Positions 8,007 through 18,156 of a stretch of DNA of 64,000 bases are shown piece after piece. The notes under the pieces are model-generated. The model saw only the letters and a list, made by a program, of their open reading frames with translations. It was not told the DNA's origin and did no database searches. The stretch lies in NCBI RefSeq assembly GCF_034424525.1, contig NZ_CP139979.1:496001-560000 (forward strand), in the 5' to 3' direction. How positions within the stretch are numbered: the first letter of the stretch is position 1; each line of letters begins with the position of its first letter. A program made the translations under genes and the position numbers. This DNA is from Sphingobium yanoikuyae. Lineage in GTDB: Bacteria; Pseudomonadota; Alphaproteobacteria; Sphingomonadales; Sphingomonadaceae.

Positions 8007-9580
8007 TGCGCCAGCTCCAGCTTGCCTTCCATGCGGCGGTTGAGCTTCCAGGGGTTGGCCGCCTGCAGCGCCGGCGGCAGCACGGCGTCGACGACATCCT
8101 GATAGCAGACCGGACGCAGGAAGCGCATCATGGCCAGCGTGCCGACCGAGGTGGTGCGGCCGTCCGAGGTCGACGGGAAGGGACCACCATGGACCATGGC
8201 ATGGGTCACTTCGACGCCGGTCGGCCAGCCATTGGCGAGCACGCGGCCGACCTTGCGCGACAGCGTCGGCAGCAGCTTGGCGGCATTGTCATTGTCGCTT
8301 TCGTCCATCTGCAGCGTGGCGGTCAGCTGACCTTCCATCTGGGCGACGGTGGTGATCACTTCCTCGATCGTGGCGCACTTCACCAGGATCGACGAGGAAC
8401 CGAACACTTCATGCGACAGCGCCGGGTTGGTGCGGAACTGTTCGCCGCTGGTGGCGAACAGGGCCGACTGGGCCAGGTTCACGCCTTCGGCTTCGGCGCC
8501 GCGCGCCACGGTGGTGACGCCTTCCGCGCCGGCCAGCGCCGCGACGCCCTTTTCATAGGCGGCGTGGATGCCCGGCGTCAGCATGACATGGGGCTGATTG
8601 GCCGACAGGGCCGTTGCCGCCGAAGCGACGAAACGGTCGAGATCGGGGCTGTCGAGCGCGATCACCATGCCGGGGTTGGTGCAGAACTGGCCAGCGAACA
8701 GGCTGAGCGAACCGACGAAGGCGGTGCCCAGCGCTTCGGCGCGGGCCGCGAGGGCGCCCGGCAGCAGCACGACCGGGTTGATCGACGACATTTCCGAATA
8801 GACCGGGATCGGCTCTTCGCGGTTGGCGGCGATCTTCATCAGCGCAATGCCGCCGCCGCGCGAACCGGTGAAGCCGACCGCCTTGATGCGGGGATCGGCG
8901 ACCAGCGCGCCGCCCAGATCATTGGTGGTGCCGGGCAGGTAGGAGAAGACGCCTTCATGCAGGCCGCTGGCCTTGACCGCAGCGGCGATGGCGCGGGCGA
9001 CCAGTTCGCCGGTGCCGGGGTGAGCCGGGTGGCCCTTCACGACGACCGGGCAGCCGGCGGCGAAGGCCGATGCGGTGTCACCACCCGCGACCGAGAAGGC
9101 GAGCGGGAAGTTGGACGCGCCGAACACGGCGACCGGGCCGACGGCATGGTTGACGCGGCGCAGGTCGCTGCGCGGCAGCGGGGTGCGTTCCGGCAGCGCC
9201 TTGTCGATGGTGACGTCGAGCCAGTCGCCCTGGCGGACATAGGAAGCGAACAGGCGCAGCTGGCCGACGGTGCGGCCACGCTCGCCCTCCAGGCGGCCAC
9301 GCGGCAGGCCGGTTTCGCTCATGGCGGTGGTGATCAGCAGGTCGCCGATTTCCATGATCTGGTCGGCCACGGCTTCCAGGAAGGCCGCGCGGGTTTCGGG
9401 AGACAGGGTCGAGAAGCCCTCGAACGCGCTGTCGGCCAGCGCGCAGGCGTCGGCGACATCGGCGGTCGAGGCGTTGTGGAAGGCGACGTCGCCCTTCGCA
9501 CCGGTCGACGGATCGACCGCGAAGAAGGGCTCACCACCGGTGCGCTCGGCAGCACCGACCAGAATGGCTCCGTTGAACAT
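8003..9580 (-). CDS. Alpha-ketoglutarate semialdehyde dehydrogenase (aldehyde dehydrogenase family)
   Basis: A 525-residue aldehyde dehydrogenase of the KGSADH type. Features include the FGASNFPLAFS segment, the KGHPAHPGTGEL cofactor region characteristic of this subgroup, and GQFCTNPG with the catalytic Cys. It would oxidise alpha-ketoglutarate semialdehyde to alpha-ketoglutarate using NAD(P)+, the last step of oxidative L-arabinose (or D-xylose, galactarate) breakdown. GGGAG lies 7 nt before the ATG. It is the second gene of the minus-strand operon, 158 bp after the dehydratase; that spacer shows no clear terminator or promoter. Confidence 0.9.
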   Translation of the reverse strand: MFNGAILVGAAERTGGEPFFAVDPSTGAKGDVAFHNASTADVADACALADSAFEGFSTLSPETRAAFLEAVADQIMEIGDLLITTAMSETGLPRGRLEGERGRTVGQLRLFASYVRQGDWLDVTIDKALPERTPLPRSDLRRVNHAVGPVAVFGASNFPLAFSVAGGDTASAFAAGCPVVVKGHPAHPGTGELVARAIAAAVKASGLHEGVFSYLPGTTNDLGGALVADPRIKAVGFTGSRGGGIALMKIAANREEPIPVYSEMSSINPVVLLPGALAARAEALGTAFVGSLSLFAGQFCTNPGMVIALDSPDLDRFVASAATALSANQPHVMLTPGIHAAYEKGVAALAGAEGVTTVARGAEAEGVNLAQSALFATSGEQFRTNPALSHEVFGSSSILVKCATIEEVITTVAQMEGQLTATLQMDESDNDNAAKLLPTLSRKVGRVLANGWPTGVEVTHAMVHGGPFPSTSDGRTTSVGTLAMMRFLRPVCYQDVVDAVLPPALQAANPWKLNRRMEGKLELAQ

Positions 9581-9738
9581 GGATATCTCCCGAAATGTCG
9601 TGGAAAGGGGGTAATATTTGCCGGAACGGCGCGTCTGTCAGATGGGGACGAGGGGACGCAATTTCGAGCATCGCTGCACGGAAATTACGTCCTGTTGCCT
9701 CCTTTGAATGACGCGCCGTTTACCGGATCAATGCCAAA

Positions 9739-11541
9739 TCAGTGATTGTCGCGCGGCAGGCCCATGGTCTGGGCGATGCGCTGATATTTCTCCGCGCCTT
9801 CCAGGATCGCGCCGGTGTTCATCTGACCGACGACAGACCGCTGGATTTCCTGCCAGGGGGTCTGTGAGGCGGGGTACTTATAGCCACCTTCGGCGATCAG
9901 CTTGGCGCGGCGGGCTTCCAGTTCCTCGTCGGAGATCAGCACGTTCACCACGCCGGCCTTCAGGTCCATGCGGACGCGGTCGCCGGTTTCCAGCAGGGCG
10001 AGACCACCCATCGCCGCCGCTTCGGGCGAAGCGTTGAGGATCGAGGGGCTGCCCGAAGTGCCCGACTGACGGCCATCGCCGATGCAGGGCAGGGCGGACA
10101 CGCCTTCGGTGATCAGATAGGCCGGCGGACGCATGTTCACGACCTCGGCCGCGCCCGGATAGCCGATCGGGCCGGCGCCACGCATGAACAGCAAAGTGTC
10201 GGCGGTGATGCCGACCGACGGATCGTCGATGCGGTGATGATAGTCTTCCGGACCGTCGAACACGACCGCCGGGCCTTCAAAGGCTTCGGGATCGTCCGGG
10301 TTCGAAAGGTAGCGCATGCGGAATTCTTCGCTGATGACGCTGGTCTTCATGACCGCTTCGTCGAACAGGTTGCCGGTCAGCACCAGGAAGCCGGCTTCCT
10401 GCTTGAGCGGCTGGCCGAAGGGACGGATGACCTTTTCATCCTCGATCTCCACGCCCTTGCAATTTTCGCCCATGGTCTTGCCATTGACGGTCATCGCGCC
10501 TTCCTTGATCAGGCCCTGGTCGATCAGCTGGCTGATGACGGCGGGCAGGCCGCCGGCGCGGTAATAATCCTCGCCCAGATATTCGCCGGCCGGCTGCATG
10601 TTGACCAGCAGCGGCACCTTGTGACCGACGGTTTCCCAATCCTTGAGCGGCAGGTCGACGCCCATGTGGCGGGCGATGGCGGCCAGGTGGATCGGCGCGT
10701 TGGTCGAACCGCCGATCGCCGAGTTGGCGACGATGGCGTTGTGGAAGGCGTCGAGCGTCATGACGTCGGAGGGCTTCAGGTCCTCATGCACCATTTCGAC
10801 AATGCGCTTGCCGGTGCGGTAGGCGGCTTCCTGACGGTCGCGATAGGGGGCGGGGATCGCCGCGCTGCCCGGCAGCATCATGCCCAGCGCTTCGGCGAGC
10901 GCGTTCATGGTGCTGGCGGTGCCCATGGTGTTGCAGAAGCCGGTCGAGGGAGCCGACGAGGCGACCAGCTTGATGAAGCCTTCATCGTCGATCTTGCCGG
11001 CGGCCAGCAGCTGGCGGCCATGCCACACGATCGTGCCCGAACCGGTGCGCTCGCCCTTGTGCCAGCCATTGAGCATCGGGCCGACCGACAAAGCGATCGC
11101 CGGGATGTTGACGGTGGCGGCGGCCATCAGCAGCGCCGGGGTGGTCTTGTCGCAGCCGCTGGTCAGGATCACGCCGTCGAGCGGATAGCCATACATGGCT
11201 TCGACCAGGCCCAGATAGGCGAGGTTGCGGTCAAGGCCGGCGGTTGGGCGCTTGCCGGTTTCCTGGATCGGGTGGACCGGGAATTCGAGTGCGATGCCGC
11301 CCATTTCGCGAATGCCTTCGCGCATGCGCTCGGCGAGCACGAGGTGGTGGCGGTTGCAGGGCGACAGGTCGCTGCCGGTCTGGGCGATGCCGATGATCGG
11401 CTTGCCGCTGCGCAGTTCCTCAAGGCTGAGGCCGAAGTTCAGGTAGCGCTCCAGATAGAGCGAGGTCATGTCGATATTGTCTGGGTTGTCGAACCAGGCG
11501 CGGCTACGCAGCTTGGGAGTAGGCTTGGACGAATCGCTCAT
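9739..11541 (-). CDS. IlvD/Edd-family sugar acid dehydratase (arabinonate/xylonate/galactonate)
   Basis: A 600-residue dehydratase with an Fe-S cluster. Conserved segments are [22 protein letters not shown], the [15 protein letters not shown] block and [10 protein letters not shown], with Cys ligands in the first three. Length and motifs fit the pentonate/hexonate dehydratases (Caulobacter XylD, Azospirillum arabinonate dehydratase). It converts an aldonic acid to the 2-keto-3-deoxy acid. I start it at ATG 11541 (MSDSSKP), since the 27 extra upstream residues run into the promoter region. It is the first gene of the operon, divergent from dgoK. It could serve both L-arabinonate and D-galactonate. 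Confidence 0.88.
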   Translation of the reverse strand: MSDSSKPTPKLRSRAWFDNPDNIDMTSLYLERYLNFGLSLEELRSGKPIIGIAQTGSDLSPCNRHHLVLAERMREGIREMGGIALEFPVHPIQETGKRPTAGLDRNLAYLGLVEAMYGYPLDGVILTSGCDKTTPALLMAAATVNIPAIALSVGPMLNGWHKGERTGSGTIVWHGRQLLAAGKIDDEGFIKLVASSAPSTGFCNTMGTASTMNALAEALGMMLPGSAAIPAPYRDRQEAAYRTGKRIVEMVHEDLKPSDVMTLDAFHNAIVANSAIGGSTNAPIHLAAIARHMGVDLPLKDWETVGHKVPLLVNMQPAGEYLGEDYYRAGGLPAVISQLIDQGLIKEGAMTVNGKTMGENCKGVEIEDEKVIRPFGQPLKQEAGFLVLTGNLFDEAVMKTSVISEEFRMRYLSNPDDPEAFEGPAVVFDGPEDYHHRIDDPSVGITADTLLFMRGAGPIGYPGAAEVVNMRPPAYLITEGVSALPCIGDGRQSGTSGSPSILNASPEAAAMGGLALLETGDRVRMDLKAGVVNVLISDEELEARRAKLIAEGGYKYPASQTPWQEIQRSVVGQMNTGAILEGAEKYQRIAQTMGLPRDNH

Positions 11542-11676
11542 GTGGGCATCCTGACACTTTGAAAAGGCTTGGCACGTTGACGCGCTTGCTTCTCCGATAT
11601 ACTCAGACAAATAACTTTTCAAGGATGCAAAGAGAGGGAAAGTGCGGTTGAACGCGAAAAATCGGGCGGATCATCG
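11542..11676. promoter_or_regulatory. Divergent promoter region of the dehydratase operon and dgoK-dgoA
   Basis: This 135-bp spacer must hold promoters for both directions. On the plus strand, TTGACG (11577-11582) and TATACT (11598-11603) look like -35 and -10 boxes, though the 15-bp gap is short. On the minus strand, TTGAAA (near 11620) and TATCGG are spaced 17 bp apart. The overlap between them reads TTGTCTGAGTA on the minus strand, one core mismatch from the TNGTNNNACNA pattern of FadR-type regulators, and so is a weak candidate site for the GntR protein of the operon. Confidence 0.4.
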
Positions 11677-12579
11677 ATGAGCGACTATGCAGTGATCGGT
11701 GACTGGGGGACCAGCAATCTGCGGCTGTTCCGGGTGGAAGCGGGGCGGATCGTGGCGCGCCGCGACGGGCCGGGCATCGGCGTGGTAGGCCGCGAGGCGG
11801 AAGCCGCCTTTGCCGAGACGATCGCCCCCTGGCTGGAGGACGGCCTGCCGACATCGATCCGCCTGTGCGGCATGGTCGGCGCGCGCGACGGCTGGGTCGA
11901 GGCACCCTATGCCGATTGTCCCGCCGATGCCGATAGCTGGGCAGAGGTTGCCGTGCGCTTCGACTGGCGCGGCGCGCCGCTGGCGATCATGGCGGGCCTG
12001 GCCTGCACCGACGCCGACGGCATTGCTGATGTGATGCGCGGCGAGGAGGCCCAGATTTTCGGCGCGATGGCGCTCGATCCCCGGCTCGCCACCGGCCGTC
12101 ACCTGATCGTGCTGCCCGGCACCCACAGCAAATGGACGCTGGTGGAGGATGGCCGGGTGATCCGCTTTCGCACCGTGCCGACCGGCGAACTGTTTGCGCT
12201 GCTGCGCGATCGTTCGACGCTCAGCCCCAATATCGCCGCCGCCGACGCCGATCCGGCGGAGGAAGCGGCCGGTTTCGCCGAAGGGCTGGAGCGGGCCGGC
12301 GCGGGGCGGCTGCTGGCCTCCCTGTTTGCGGCGCGGGCGATGCGGCTGCGCGCCGGGCGCTCGGCCGACTGGGCGCTGGGCTATCTGTCGGGCCTCGTCA
12401 TCGGCTGCGAGATCGCCGAAGCGCGCGCCGCTTTGGCGGGCGACACCGGCGTCGTCTTGATTGGTGACGCGCGGCTTTCGGATCGCTATGCCCGTGCCCT
12501 CGATGCGCAGGGCATCGCTTCGCAATCGCTGGACGGCGACGCCTGTGCGCGGGCTGGCCTTGGCTTTCTGGAGAACTGA
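11677..12579 (+). CDS. dgoK: 2-dehydro-3-deoxygalactonokinase
   Basis: A 300-residue kinase of the DgoK family. GDWGTSNLRLF near the N terminus is the phosphate-binding loop of this ASKHA-like fold. MRGEEAQIFGA and LPGTHSKWT are further family blocks. It phosphorylates 2-keto-3-deoxy-D-galactonate at O6 with ATP, the third step of the De Ley-Doudoroff pathway. dgoA follows after 3 bp, so the two form an operon, transcribed away from the dehydratase/dehydrogenase operon that supplies the substrate. Confidence 0.93.
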   Translation: MSDYAVIGDWGTSNLRLFRVEAGRIVARRDGPGIGVVGREAEAAFAETIAPWLEDGLPTSIRLCGMVGARDGWVEAPYADCPADADSWAEVAVRFDWRGAPLAIMAGLACTDADGIADVMRGEEAQIFGAMALDPRLATGRHLIVLPGTHSKWTLVEDGRVIRFRTVPTGELFALLRDRSTLSPNIAAADADPAEEAAGFAEGLERAGAGRLLASLFAARAMRLRAGRSADWALGYLSGLVIGCEIAEARAALAGDTGVVLIGDARLSDRYARALDAQGIASQSLDGDACARAGLGFLEN

Positions 12580-12582
12580 CCG

Positions 12583-13215
12583 ATGATCCTCGACGACCTG
12601 CTGGCCGACGGCGCACCGCCGATCGCCGCCATTTTGCGTGGCGTGAAGCCTGAAGAGGCGCTCGATATCGCCGCCGCCCTGGTGGAAGCCGGCATCCGCG
12701 TGATCGAGGTGCCGTTCAATTCGCCCGAGCCGCTGGTCAGCATCGCCGCGATGCAGCAGGCCTTTGGCGATCGCGCGCTGATCGGCGGCGGCACGGTGTT
12801 GACGGTCGAGGCGGTCGAGGCGCTGGCGGGGGCGGGCGGCCGCATCATGGTGACGCCGAACACGGTGCCGGACGTTATCGCACGCGGCGCCGAACTCGGC
12901 CTTGAACTGCTGCCCGGCTTCATGACACCGAGCGAGGCGTTCCGCGCGGTCGAGGCCGGCGCGCGCCGGGTGAAGCTGTTTCCCGCCGCCCAGCTTGGCC
13001 CGGCCTATGTCAAGGCGGTCAAGGATGTGCTGCCCAAGCATGTTGGCGTCTGGGCCGTGGGCGGCACCGGCGCGGACACGATCGGCGACTGGCTCGCCGG
13101 TGGCTGTGAAGGGATCGGCGTGGGCGGCGCGCTCTATCGTCCGGGCGACGATGCGCTGACCGTGCGCGAACGGGCGGTCGATCTGGTCGCCGCCTGGCAG
13201 CGCGCCAAGGGCTGA
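12583..13215 (+). CDS. dgoA: 2-dehydro-3-deoxy-6-phosphogalactonate aldolase
   Basis: A 210-residue class I aldolase of the KDPG/KDPGal family. The motif IEVPFNSPEPL carries the conserved Glu, GGGTVLTVE the phosphate loop region, and RRVKLFPAAQLGP the Schiff-base Lys. The Asn-Ser-Pro-Glu-Pro sequence is typical of the galactonate-specific branch rather than Eda. It splits KDPGal to pyruvate and glyceraldehyde 3-phosphate. It ends 5 bp before the convergent histidine kinase gene. Confidence 0.92.
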   Translation: MILDDLLADGAPPIAAILRGVKPEEALDIAAALVEAGIRVIEVPFNSPEPLVSIAAMQQAFGDRALIGGGTVLTVEAVEALAGAGGRIMVTPNTVPDVIARGAELGLELLPGFMTPSEAFRAVEAGARRVKLFPAAQLGPAYVKAVKDVLPKHVGVWAVGGTGADTIGDWLAGGCEGIGVGGALYRPGDDALTVRERAVDLVAAWQRAKG

Positions 13216-13220
13216 CCTTT

Positions 13221-15266
13221 TTACTGGGCCGGGCTTTCCACCCGGTCCAGCATATCGCGGATCTTCTCGCCCAGCGCCCTGTAGGTGAAGGGCTTGGTCA
13301 GCAGTTCGACCCCCGGATCGAGCCGGCCATGATGGATGATCGCGTTGCGGGCATAGCCGGTGGTAAACAACACGCGTAGCCCCGGCTGCTTCGCCTTGGC
13401 GGCGCGGGCAATGTCTGCCCCGGTCATGCCACCGGGCAGCACCACGTCGGTGAACAGCAGGTCGATCGGCTCCGCCGCCGCGTCCAGTGCGGCCAGCGCA
13501 GTCGGGCCATCGCCCGCCTCGATCACGCGATAGCCCAGGTCGCGCAGCACCTCGACCGAATAGGCGCGGACATTCTCGTCATCCTCGCACACCAGGATCA
13601 CCTCCTGCCCGGCCTGCGGACAGGGCGGGGGCGGGGGCGGGGCCTGCACGATCTCCTCGGCCACTGGCAGCAGGCCATGATAGCGCGGCAGGTAGATTTT
13701 CACCGTCGTGCCATGGCCAGTCTCCGAATAGACCCGGACATGGCCGCCCGACTGCTTGACGAAGCCATAGACCATCGACAGGCCAAGGCCGGTGCCGCGT
13801 CCGACATCCTTGGTGGTGAAGAAGGGTTCGATCGCGTGGGACAGCGTGTCGGCGTCCATGCCCATGCCGGTGTCCGACACGCAGATCAGCACATATTGGC
13901 CGGGCGTGATTTCCTGTTCGGTCGCGGCATAATGGCTGTCGAGATGGGTGTTGGCGACCTCGATCGTCAGCTTGCCGCCCTGCGGCATCGCGTCGCGCGC
14001 ATTGACCGCCAGGTTGAGCAGCGCATTTTCCATCTGGTTGACGTCGATCTCGACCGGCCAGACCCGCGGGCTCTGCACCGTTTCCACCTCGATCATCTCG
14101 CCCAGCGTCCGGTGCAGCAGGTCCGACATGCCGGCGATCAGCCGGTTGGGATCGACCCGGTCGGGGGCCAGGGGCTGGCGGCGGGAAAAGGCGAGCAGCC
14201 GCTGGGTCAGTATCGCCGCCCGTTCGGCCCCGGCCATGGCATTGTCGGCGGCGCGGCGCAGGCGCGGCTGGTCGTCGGGCAGGGCGCGTTGCAGCAGGTC
14301 CAGATTGCCGGTGACGATCTGCAGCAGATTGTTGAAGTCATGCGCGACGCCGCCGGTGAGCTGGCCCAGCGTCTCCATCTTCTGCGCCTGGCGCAGCGCG
14401 GCTTCGGTTTCGGCCAGGGCCTGGGCGTCGGCGCGATGCCGGGTCACGTCGCGGGCGACGCAATAGATGAGGTCGCCCTCGGGCACGGCGGTCCAGCTGA
14501 AGATGCGATAATCGCCCCGCTTGGTGCGGAACCGGTTTTCGAACCGGATGGTCGGATGGCCGTCGGCCAGATCCTGCACCTCGCCGCGCGTCCGCTTCAC
14601 ATCGTCGGGATGCTCCATCCATTCCGATGTGCGGCCGATCAGTTCCTCCTGCGACCAGCCCAATATGTCGGTCCAGGCGGGGCTGGCGGACAGCCAGATC
14701 CCCTCGCTGTCGGCGATCAGGAACGGGTCACGCGCCAGTGCCCAGAGGCGGTTGCGGTCGGCGCGCGCCTCGCGCTCGGCCAGCACGCGCACCGTGGTTT
14801 CGCTGACGATGCACAGCACGCCGCCGATCGATCCATCCAGTTCGAACACCGGCGAATAGGAAATGTCGAAGAAGACCTCCTCGCCGCGTCCGCCGTCACG
14901 TTCGATATAGAAGGGGCGGTCCTTGGCATGGAAGGTTTCGCCCGTGTCCCGCACCGATTGCAGCAGCGGGCCAAGATCATCCCACAGCTCGGCCCAGCCT
15001 TCGCGGGCCGGGCGGCCAAGCACGCGCGGATGCTTGTCGCCGATCGTGGGGGCATAGGCTTCATTATAGAGGGCGCAATAATCCGGCCCCCAGAACAGCA
15101 CGATCTCCGCGCGCGACGACAGCATCAGCCGCACCGTCGAGACGAGCGATGGCGACCAGTCCGACGCTGGCCCCAGAGGCGACGACCCGTCGATCGTCGC
15201 GGTCAGGGCGCCCATCGGCCCCTGTTCGGCGATCATGTCGGCAATGTCCCTCTGCTGGCTCATCAT
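13221..15266 (-). CDS. Hybrid PAS sensor histidine kinase with receiver domain
   Basis: About 681 residues without clear membrane helices, so a cytoplasmic sensor. Order: an N-terminal PAS/GAF-like region (about 1-170), a PAS domain (about 175-290), a HisKA domain with phosphoacceptor His309 in [11 protein letters not shown], an ATPase domain ([30 protein letters not shown]), a proline-rich linker and a C-terminal receiver with Asp607 in [14 protein letters not shown]-type kinases often have a receiver fused like this. The start is ATG 15266 or 15263, both near an AGGG; an upstream ATG at 15407 seems too far. No output regulator is adjacent, so the pathway is unknown. Confidence 0.88.
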   Translation of the reverse strand: MMSQQRDIADMIAEQGPMGALTATIDGSSPLGPASDWSPSLVSTVRLMLSSRAEIVLFWGPDYCALYNEAYAPTIGDKHPRVLGRPAREGWAELWDDLGPLLQSVRDTGETFHAKDRPFYIERDGGRGEEVFFDISYSPVFELDGSIGGVLCIVSETTVRVLAEREARADRNRLWALARDPFLIADSEGIWLSASPAWTDILGWSQEELIGRTSEWMEHPDDVKRTRGEVQDLADGHPTIRFENRFRTKRGDYRIFSWTAVPEGDLIYCVARDVTRHRADAQALAETEAALRQAQKMETLGQLTGGVAHDFNNLLQIVTGNLDLLQRALPDDQPRLRRAADNAMAGAERAAILTQRLLAFSRRQPLAPDRVDPNRLIAGMSDLLHRTLGEMIEVETVQSPRVWPVEIDVNQMENALLNLAVNARDAMPQGGKLTIEVANTHLDSHYAATEQEITPGQYVLICVSDTGMGMDADTLSHAIEPFFTTKDVGRGTGLGLSMVYGFVKQSGGHVRVYSETGHGTTVKIYLPRYHGLLPVAEEIVQAPPPPPPCPQAGQEVILVCEDDENVRAYSVEVLRDLGYRVIEAGDGPTALAALDAAAEPIDLLFTDVVLPGGMTGADIARAAKAKQPGLRVLFTTGYARNAIIHHGRLDPGVELLTKPFTYRALGEKIRDMLDRVESPAQ

Positions 15267-15400
15267 AACCCTGTCGTTGCAATGCGTTGGTGGGAGACGC
15301 CCGTGCGCCGATTTGTATCCCCCGGCGATGGCAGCCCCATGACCTTTTGTCCCAGTCCGTGCCTCTTGAATAGGGGGCGGCATGGGCGCATGGACCGGGC

Positions 15401-16444
15401 ATGACACGTTCTTCCCCGACCGCGTTCAGCGCGGCTCCGCGTCCCGTCGCCATTGCCCGCTGGCTGCTCATCGTGGCGGCGCTGGTCTTCTGCATGGTGG
15501 TGGTAGGCGGCATCACGCGCCTTACCGAATCCGGCCTGTCGATCACCCAGTGGAAGCCGATCACCGGCGCGATCCCGCCCTTGACCCACGACCAGTGGAT
15601 GGATGCGTTTCGCGACTATCAGCAGATCCCCGAATATAAGGAGATCAACAAGGGCATGAGCCTCGCCGCCTTCCAGTTCATCTTCTTCTGGGAATGGCTG
15701 CACCGGCTGCTCGGCCGCCTGATCGGCGTCGCTTTTGCCCTGCCACTGATCTGGTTCGCGGCGCGGCGGGCGATCCCGGCCGGCTATGGCTGGCGCCTGG
15801 TCGCGCTGCTGGCGCTGGGCGGGCTGCAGGGCGCGATTGGCTGGTGGATGGTGAAGTCGGGTCTGTCGGTGCGCACCGATGTCAGCCATTATCGGCTGGC
15901 GGTGCATCTGCTGACCGCGCTCTTCATCATCGGCGGGCTGATCTGGACTGCGCTCGACCTGCTGGCGCTGGCGCGCAATCCCTATGCCCGGCCCGCCGCG
16001 TTGCAGCCCTTTGCGCTGGCGACCCTGCTGGTGCTGCTGGTCCAGCTGATGTTCGGCGCCTTCACCGCCGGCCTCGACGCCGGCTATGTCTCCAGCACCT
16101 GGCCGCTGATGAACGACCATCTGGTGCCCGAAGGGATCATGTGGCTCGGTTCGCTCTGGGCGACCGTCTCCAGCGATCCCTATCTGGTCCATTTCATCCA
16201 CCGCTGGTGGGCGTGGGTGGCGGCGGCGATGCTGATCATCCTGGCGCGCAAGGCCAAGGCGGCGGGCCATCGCGGCGCGTCGATCGCGATCAACGCGGCG
16301 GTCGGTACGCAGGTGCTGCTGGGCATCGCCACCGTCATCAGCGGCATCGCGCTGCCGCTGGCCGTGCTGCACCAAGCGGTCGGTGCGCTGGTGGTGGCCT
16401 CGGCCGCCTGGGGCGCCCATGCCGTGGGATCGCGCCGGGCATGA
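15401..16444 (+). CDS. ctaA: Heme A synthase (COX15/CtaA)
   Basis: A 347-residue inner-membrane protein with about eight hydrophobic helices. The family motifs GGITRLTESGLSI, WEWLHRLLGR, DVSHYRLAVHLL, FIHRWWAW and LHQAVGAL carry the heme-ligand His residues. It oxidises heme O to heme A for cytochrome aa3 oxidase. It is the long alphaproteobacterial form rather than the short Bacillus one. The stop overlaps cutA by 4 bp. Its promoter must lie in the 134-bp spacer shared with the divergent kinase gene. Confidence 0.96.
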   Translation: MTRSSPTAFSAAPRPVAIARWLLIVAALVFCMVVVGGITRLTESGLSITQWKPITGAIPPLTHDQWMDAFRDYQQIPEYKEINKGMSLAAFQFIFFWEWLHRLLGRLIGVAFALPLIWFAARRAIPAGYGWRLVALLALGGLQGAIGWWMVKSGLSVRTDVSHYRLAVHLLTALFIIGGLIWTALDLLALARNPYARPAALQPFALATLLVLLVQLMFGAFTAGLDAGYVSSTWPLMNDHLVPEGIMWLGSLWATVSSDPYLVHFIHRWWAWVAAAMLIILARKAKAAGHRGASIAINAAVGTQVLLGIATVISGIALPLAVLHQAVGALVVASAAWGAHAVGSRRA

Positions 16445-16758
16445 GCGGGGTCGTGCTGGTCTACAGCCTGTTCGGATCGGCCGAGCGGGCGCGTGCCGTC
16501 GCCCGCACGCTGGTCGAGGAGAGGCTGGCCGCCTGCGCCAATATCCTTGGTCCCTGCACCTCCATCTATGAATGGCAGGGCAAGGTGGAGGAAGGCGCCG
16601 AAGTCCCGGTCCTGTTCAAGGCCAGCGCCGACCGGCGCGCCGCGCTGATGGCCCGGATCGCGCAGCTGCACGATTATGATGTGCCGGCGATCCTGGCGCT
16701 GCCGGTCGATGCCGCCCATCCGCTCTTCGCCACCTGGGTCGCGGAGCAACTGGCATGA
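16441..16758 (+). CDS. cutA: CutA-like divalent cation tolerance protein
   Basis: A 105-residue protein matching the small trimeric CutA1 fold, with ERLAACANI near residues 29-37, YEWQGKVEE, the PVLFK strand and LHDYDVPAILALPV. CutA was linked to copper tolerance in E. coli, but its biochemical role is unsettled. The ATG is in the ATGA overlap with ctaA, and its stop overlaps the following gene in the same way, so the three genes are translationally coupled. The link to heme A/copper oxidase biogenesis through ctaA is suggestive only. Confidence 0.93.
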   Translation: MSGVVLVYSLFGSAERARAVARTLVEERLAACANILGPCTSIYEWQGKVEEGAEVPVLFKASADRRAALMARIAQLHDYDVPAILALPVDAAHPLFATWVAEQLA

Positions 16759-17546
16759 AGCGAGGGATCGCCTTCCTGTCGCTGGCGCTCGCGTCGCCGG
16801 CACTGGCCGCCCCGGTCGCGATCGGCTTCGCGCCGCCGACCGGGCAGGATCTGCTCTATCGCATCGAACAGCATCGGCCGGTCGACGGGCGCGACAGCCT
16901 GTTTCGTGCCGACCGGGTCCTGCGGTTCGAGAAGGTGGGGGATGGCTATATCCTGCATGTCACGCTGCGCAGCCTGGACAGCGATGCGCCCGGTGCGGGG
17001 GCGGACGCCTATCGCGCGGCCCTCTCGCCGCTGATCGGGGTGGAGCATCGCTTCCGCCTCGATGCCCATGGCAAGATTGTAAGCCTCGACAATATCGATG
17101 ATGTCCGCGCGGCGATGGAAAAGGCGCTCAATGCCATGGTGGCAAAGGCGCCGGAGGGCAGTGCGGGGCAGCGCACGGCGAAGAATGTCCTGACCCTGCT
17201 CGACGGGCTGACGCCCGAAGGGCGGCTGGCGCTGCTGTCGGGCGAGGTGCAGCCATTGCTGCTGTTCGTTGACAGCGAAGTTGACGATGCCAGGCCGCGT
17301 GGCGTGCGCACCATGGCCGGCCCGCCGCTGGGGCGCGCCGTCGCGGTGGAGGGTGATTCCGTCCTTGCTGCCCATGACGGCAACCGCCTGACCTTGCAGG
17401 AGGATCTGCAGGGGGAGGGCGCCCATGTCGCGATGCGCTATATCGTGTCGGCGCAGACGGGACTGGTCGATGCGCAGGAGCGCACCCTGACCCTGGGCGC
17501 CCAGACGCTGACCGAAAAGCGGAGCCTGACCGCTGCCGGCAAGTGA
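16755..17546 (+). CDS. Secreted protein of unknown function
   Basis: A 263-residue protein starting with a signal peptide (MKRGIAFLSLALASPALAAP), so exported to the periplasm. I do not recognise the family. The mature part has alternating beta-type segments, such as LLYRIEQHRPV and RFRLDAHGKIVSLD, that resemble proteins written as a sum of beta strands. There is no catalytic motif and no Cys. It is coupled to cutA by an ATGA overlap, so it may share a function with the ctaA-cutA unit. Confidence 0.75.
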   Translation: MKRGIAFLSLALASPALAAPVAIGFAPPTGQDLLYRIEQHRPVDGRDSLFRADRVLRFEKVGDGYILHVTLRSLDSDAPGAGADAYRAALSPLIGVEHRFRLDAHGKIVSLDNIDDVRAAMEKALNAMVAKAPEGSAGQRTAKNVLTLLDGLTPEGRLALLSGEVQPLLLFVDSEVDDARPRGVRTMAGPPLGRAVAVEGDSVLAAHDGNRLTLQEDLQGEGAHVAMRYIVSAQTGLVDAQERTLTLGAQTLTEKRSLTAAGK

Positions 17547-17585
17547 GTGGTATTATTTTACCCGTCGTGAAAGCCGCCGAATCTC

Positions 17586-17614
17586 TTGACTTGTCGGCCC
17601 CCAAACGTCATTAG
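17586..17614 (+). promoter_or_regulatory. Candidate promoter of rplM-rpsI
   Basis: TTGACT (17586-17591) is separated by 17 bp from CATTAG (17609-17614). The -35 is near consensus and the -10 is weak, a pattern common for strong promoters in sphingomonads. Transcription would start about 55 nt before rplM. A GGAG ribosome site lies 9 nt before ATG 17677. Confidence 0.5.
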
Positions 17615-17676
17615 CGCCCATCTTCCGGCGACCCCAGGGTAGCTGGTTCACTGTTCATTCTTGGAGAATTGGCACC

Positions 17677-18156
17677 ATGAAGGCGCTGATGAAGACCACC
17701 AAGCCGGCAACCCCGGCAACGGTCGAAAAGAAGTGGATCCTGATCGACGCCGAAGGGCTGGTCGTGGGTCGTCTCGCTTCGACTGTGGCGAATATCCTGC
17801 GCGGCAAGCACAAGCCGAGCTTCACCCCCCATGTCGATTGCGGTGACAATGTCATCATCATCAACGCGGGCAAGGTCAAGTTCACCGGCCGCAAGCTGAC
17901 CGACAAGGTTTACTACAAGCACACCGGTTATGCCGGCGGCATCAAGGAAACCACCCCCCAGAAGATCCTGGAAGGTCGTTTCCCCGAGCGCGTCCTGGAA
18001 AAGGCCGTCGAGCGTATGATCCCCCGTGGTCCGCTGGGCCGCCAGCAGATGCGCAACCTGCGCATCTTCGCCGGCACCGAGCATCCGCATGAAGCCCAGA
18101 ACCCCGAAGTGCTCGACTTCGCGTCGCGCAACCGCAAGAACAAGGTGGGTGCATAA
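17677..18156 (+). CDS. rplM: 50S ribosomal protein L13
   Basis: A 159-residue protein with the L13 signature: [18 protein letters not shown], the [13 protein letters not shown] block, [12 protein letters not shown] and the [15 protein letters not shown] region. L13 is an early-assembly 23S rRNA-binding protein. ATG 17677 follows a GGAG site; ATG 17686 is possible but has no site of its own. It forms the universal rplM-rpsI operon, its TAA overlapping the next ATG by one base. Confidence 0.97.
   Translation: MKALMKTTKPATPATVEKKWILIDAEGLVVGRLASTVANILRGKHKPSFTPHVDCGDNVIIINAGKVKFTGRKLTDKVYYKHTGYAGGIKETTPQKILEGRFPERVLEKAVERMIPRGPLGRQQMRNLRIFAGTEHPHEAQNPEVLDFASRNRKNKVGA

Noticed and set aside
10234..11562. 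A 442-residue plus-strand frame opposite the dehydratase
   Set aside because: The dehydratase has all Fe-S motifs on the minus strand; the plus frame is a GC-rich shadow.
17547..17676. Ribosomal protein leader motif or riboswitch before rplM
   Set aside because: Only a promoter and ribosome site are visible; I find no conserved fold or pseudoknot by eye.
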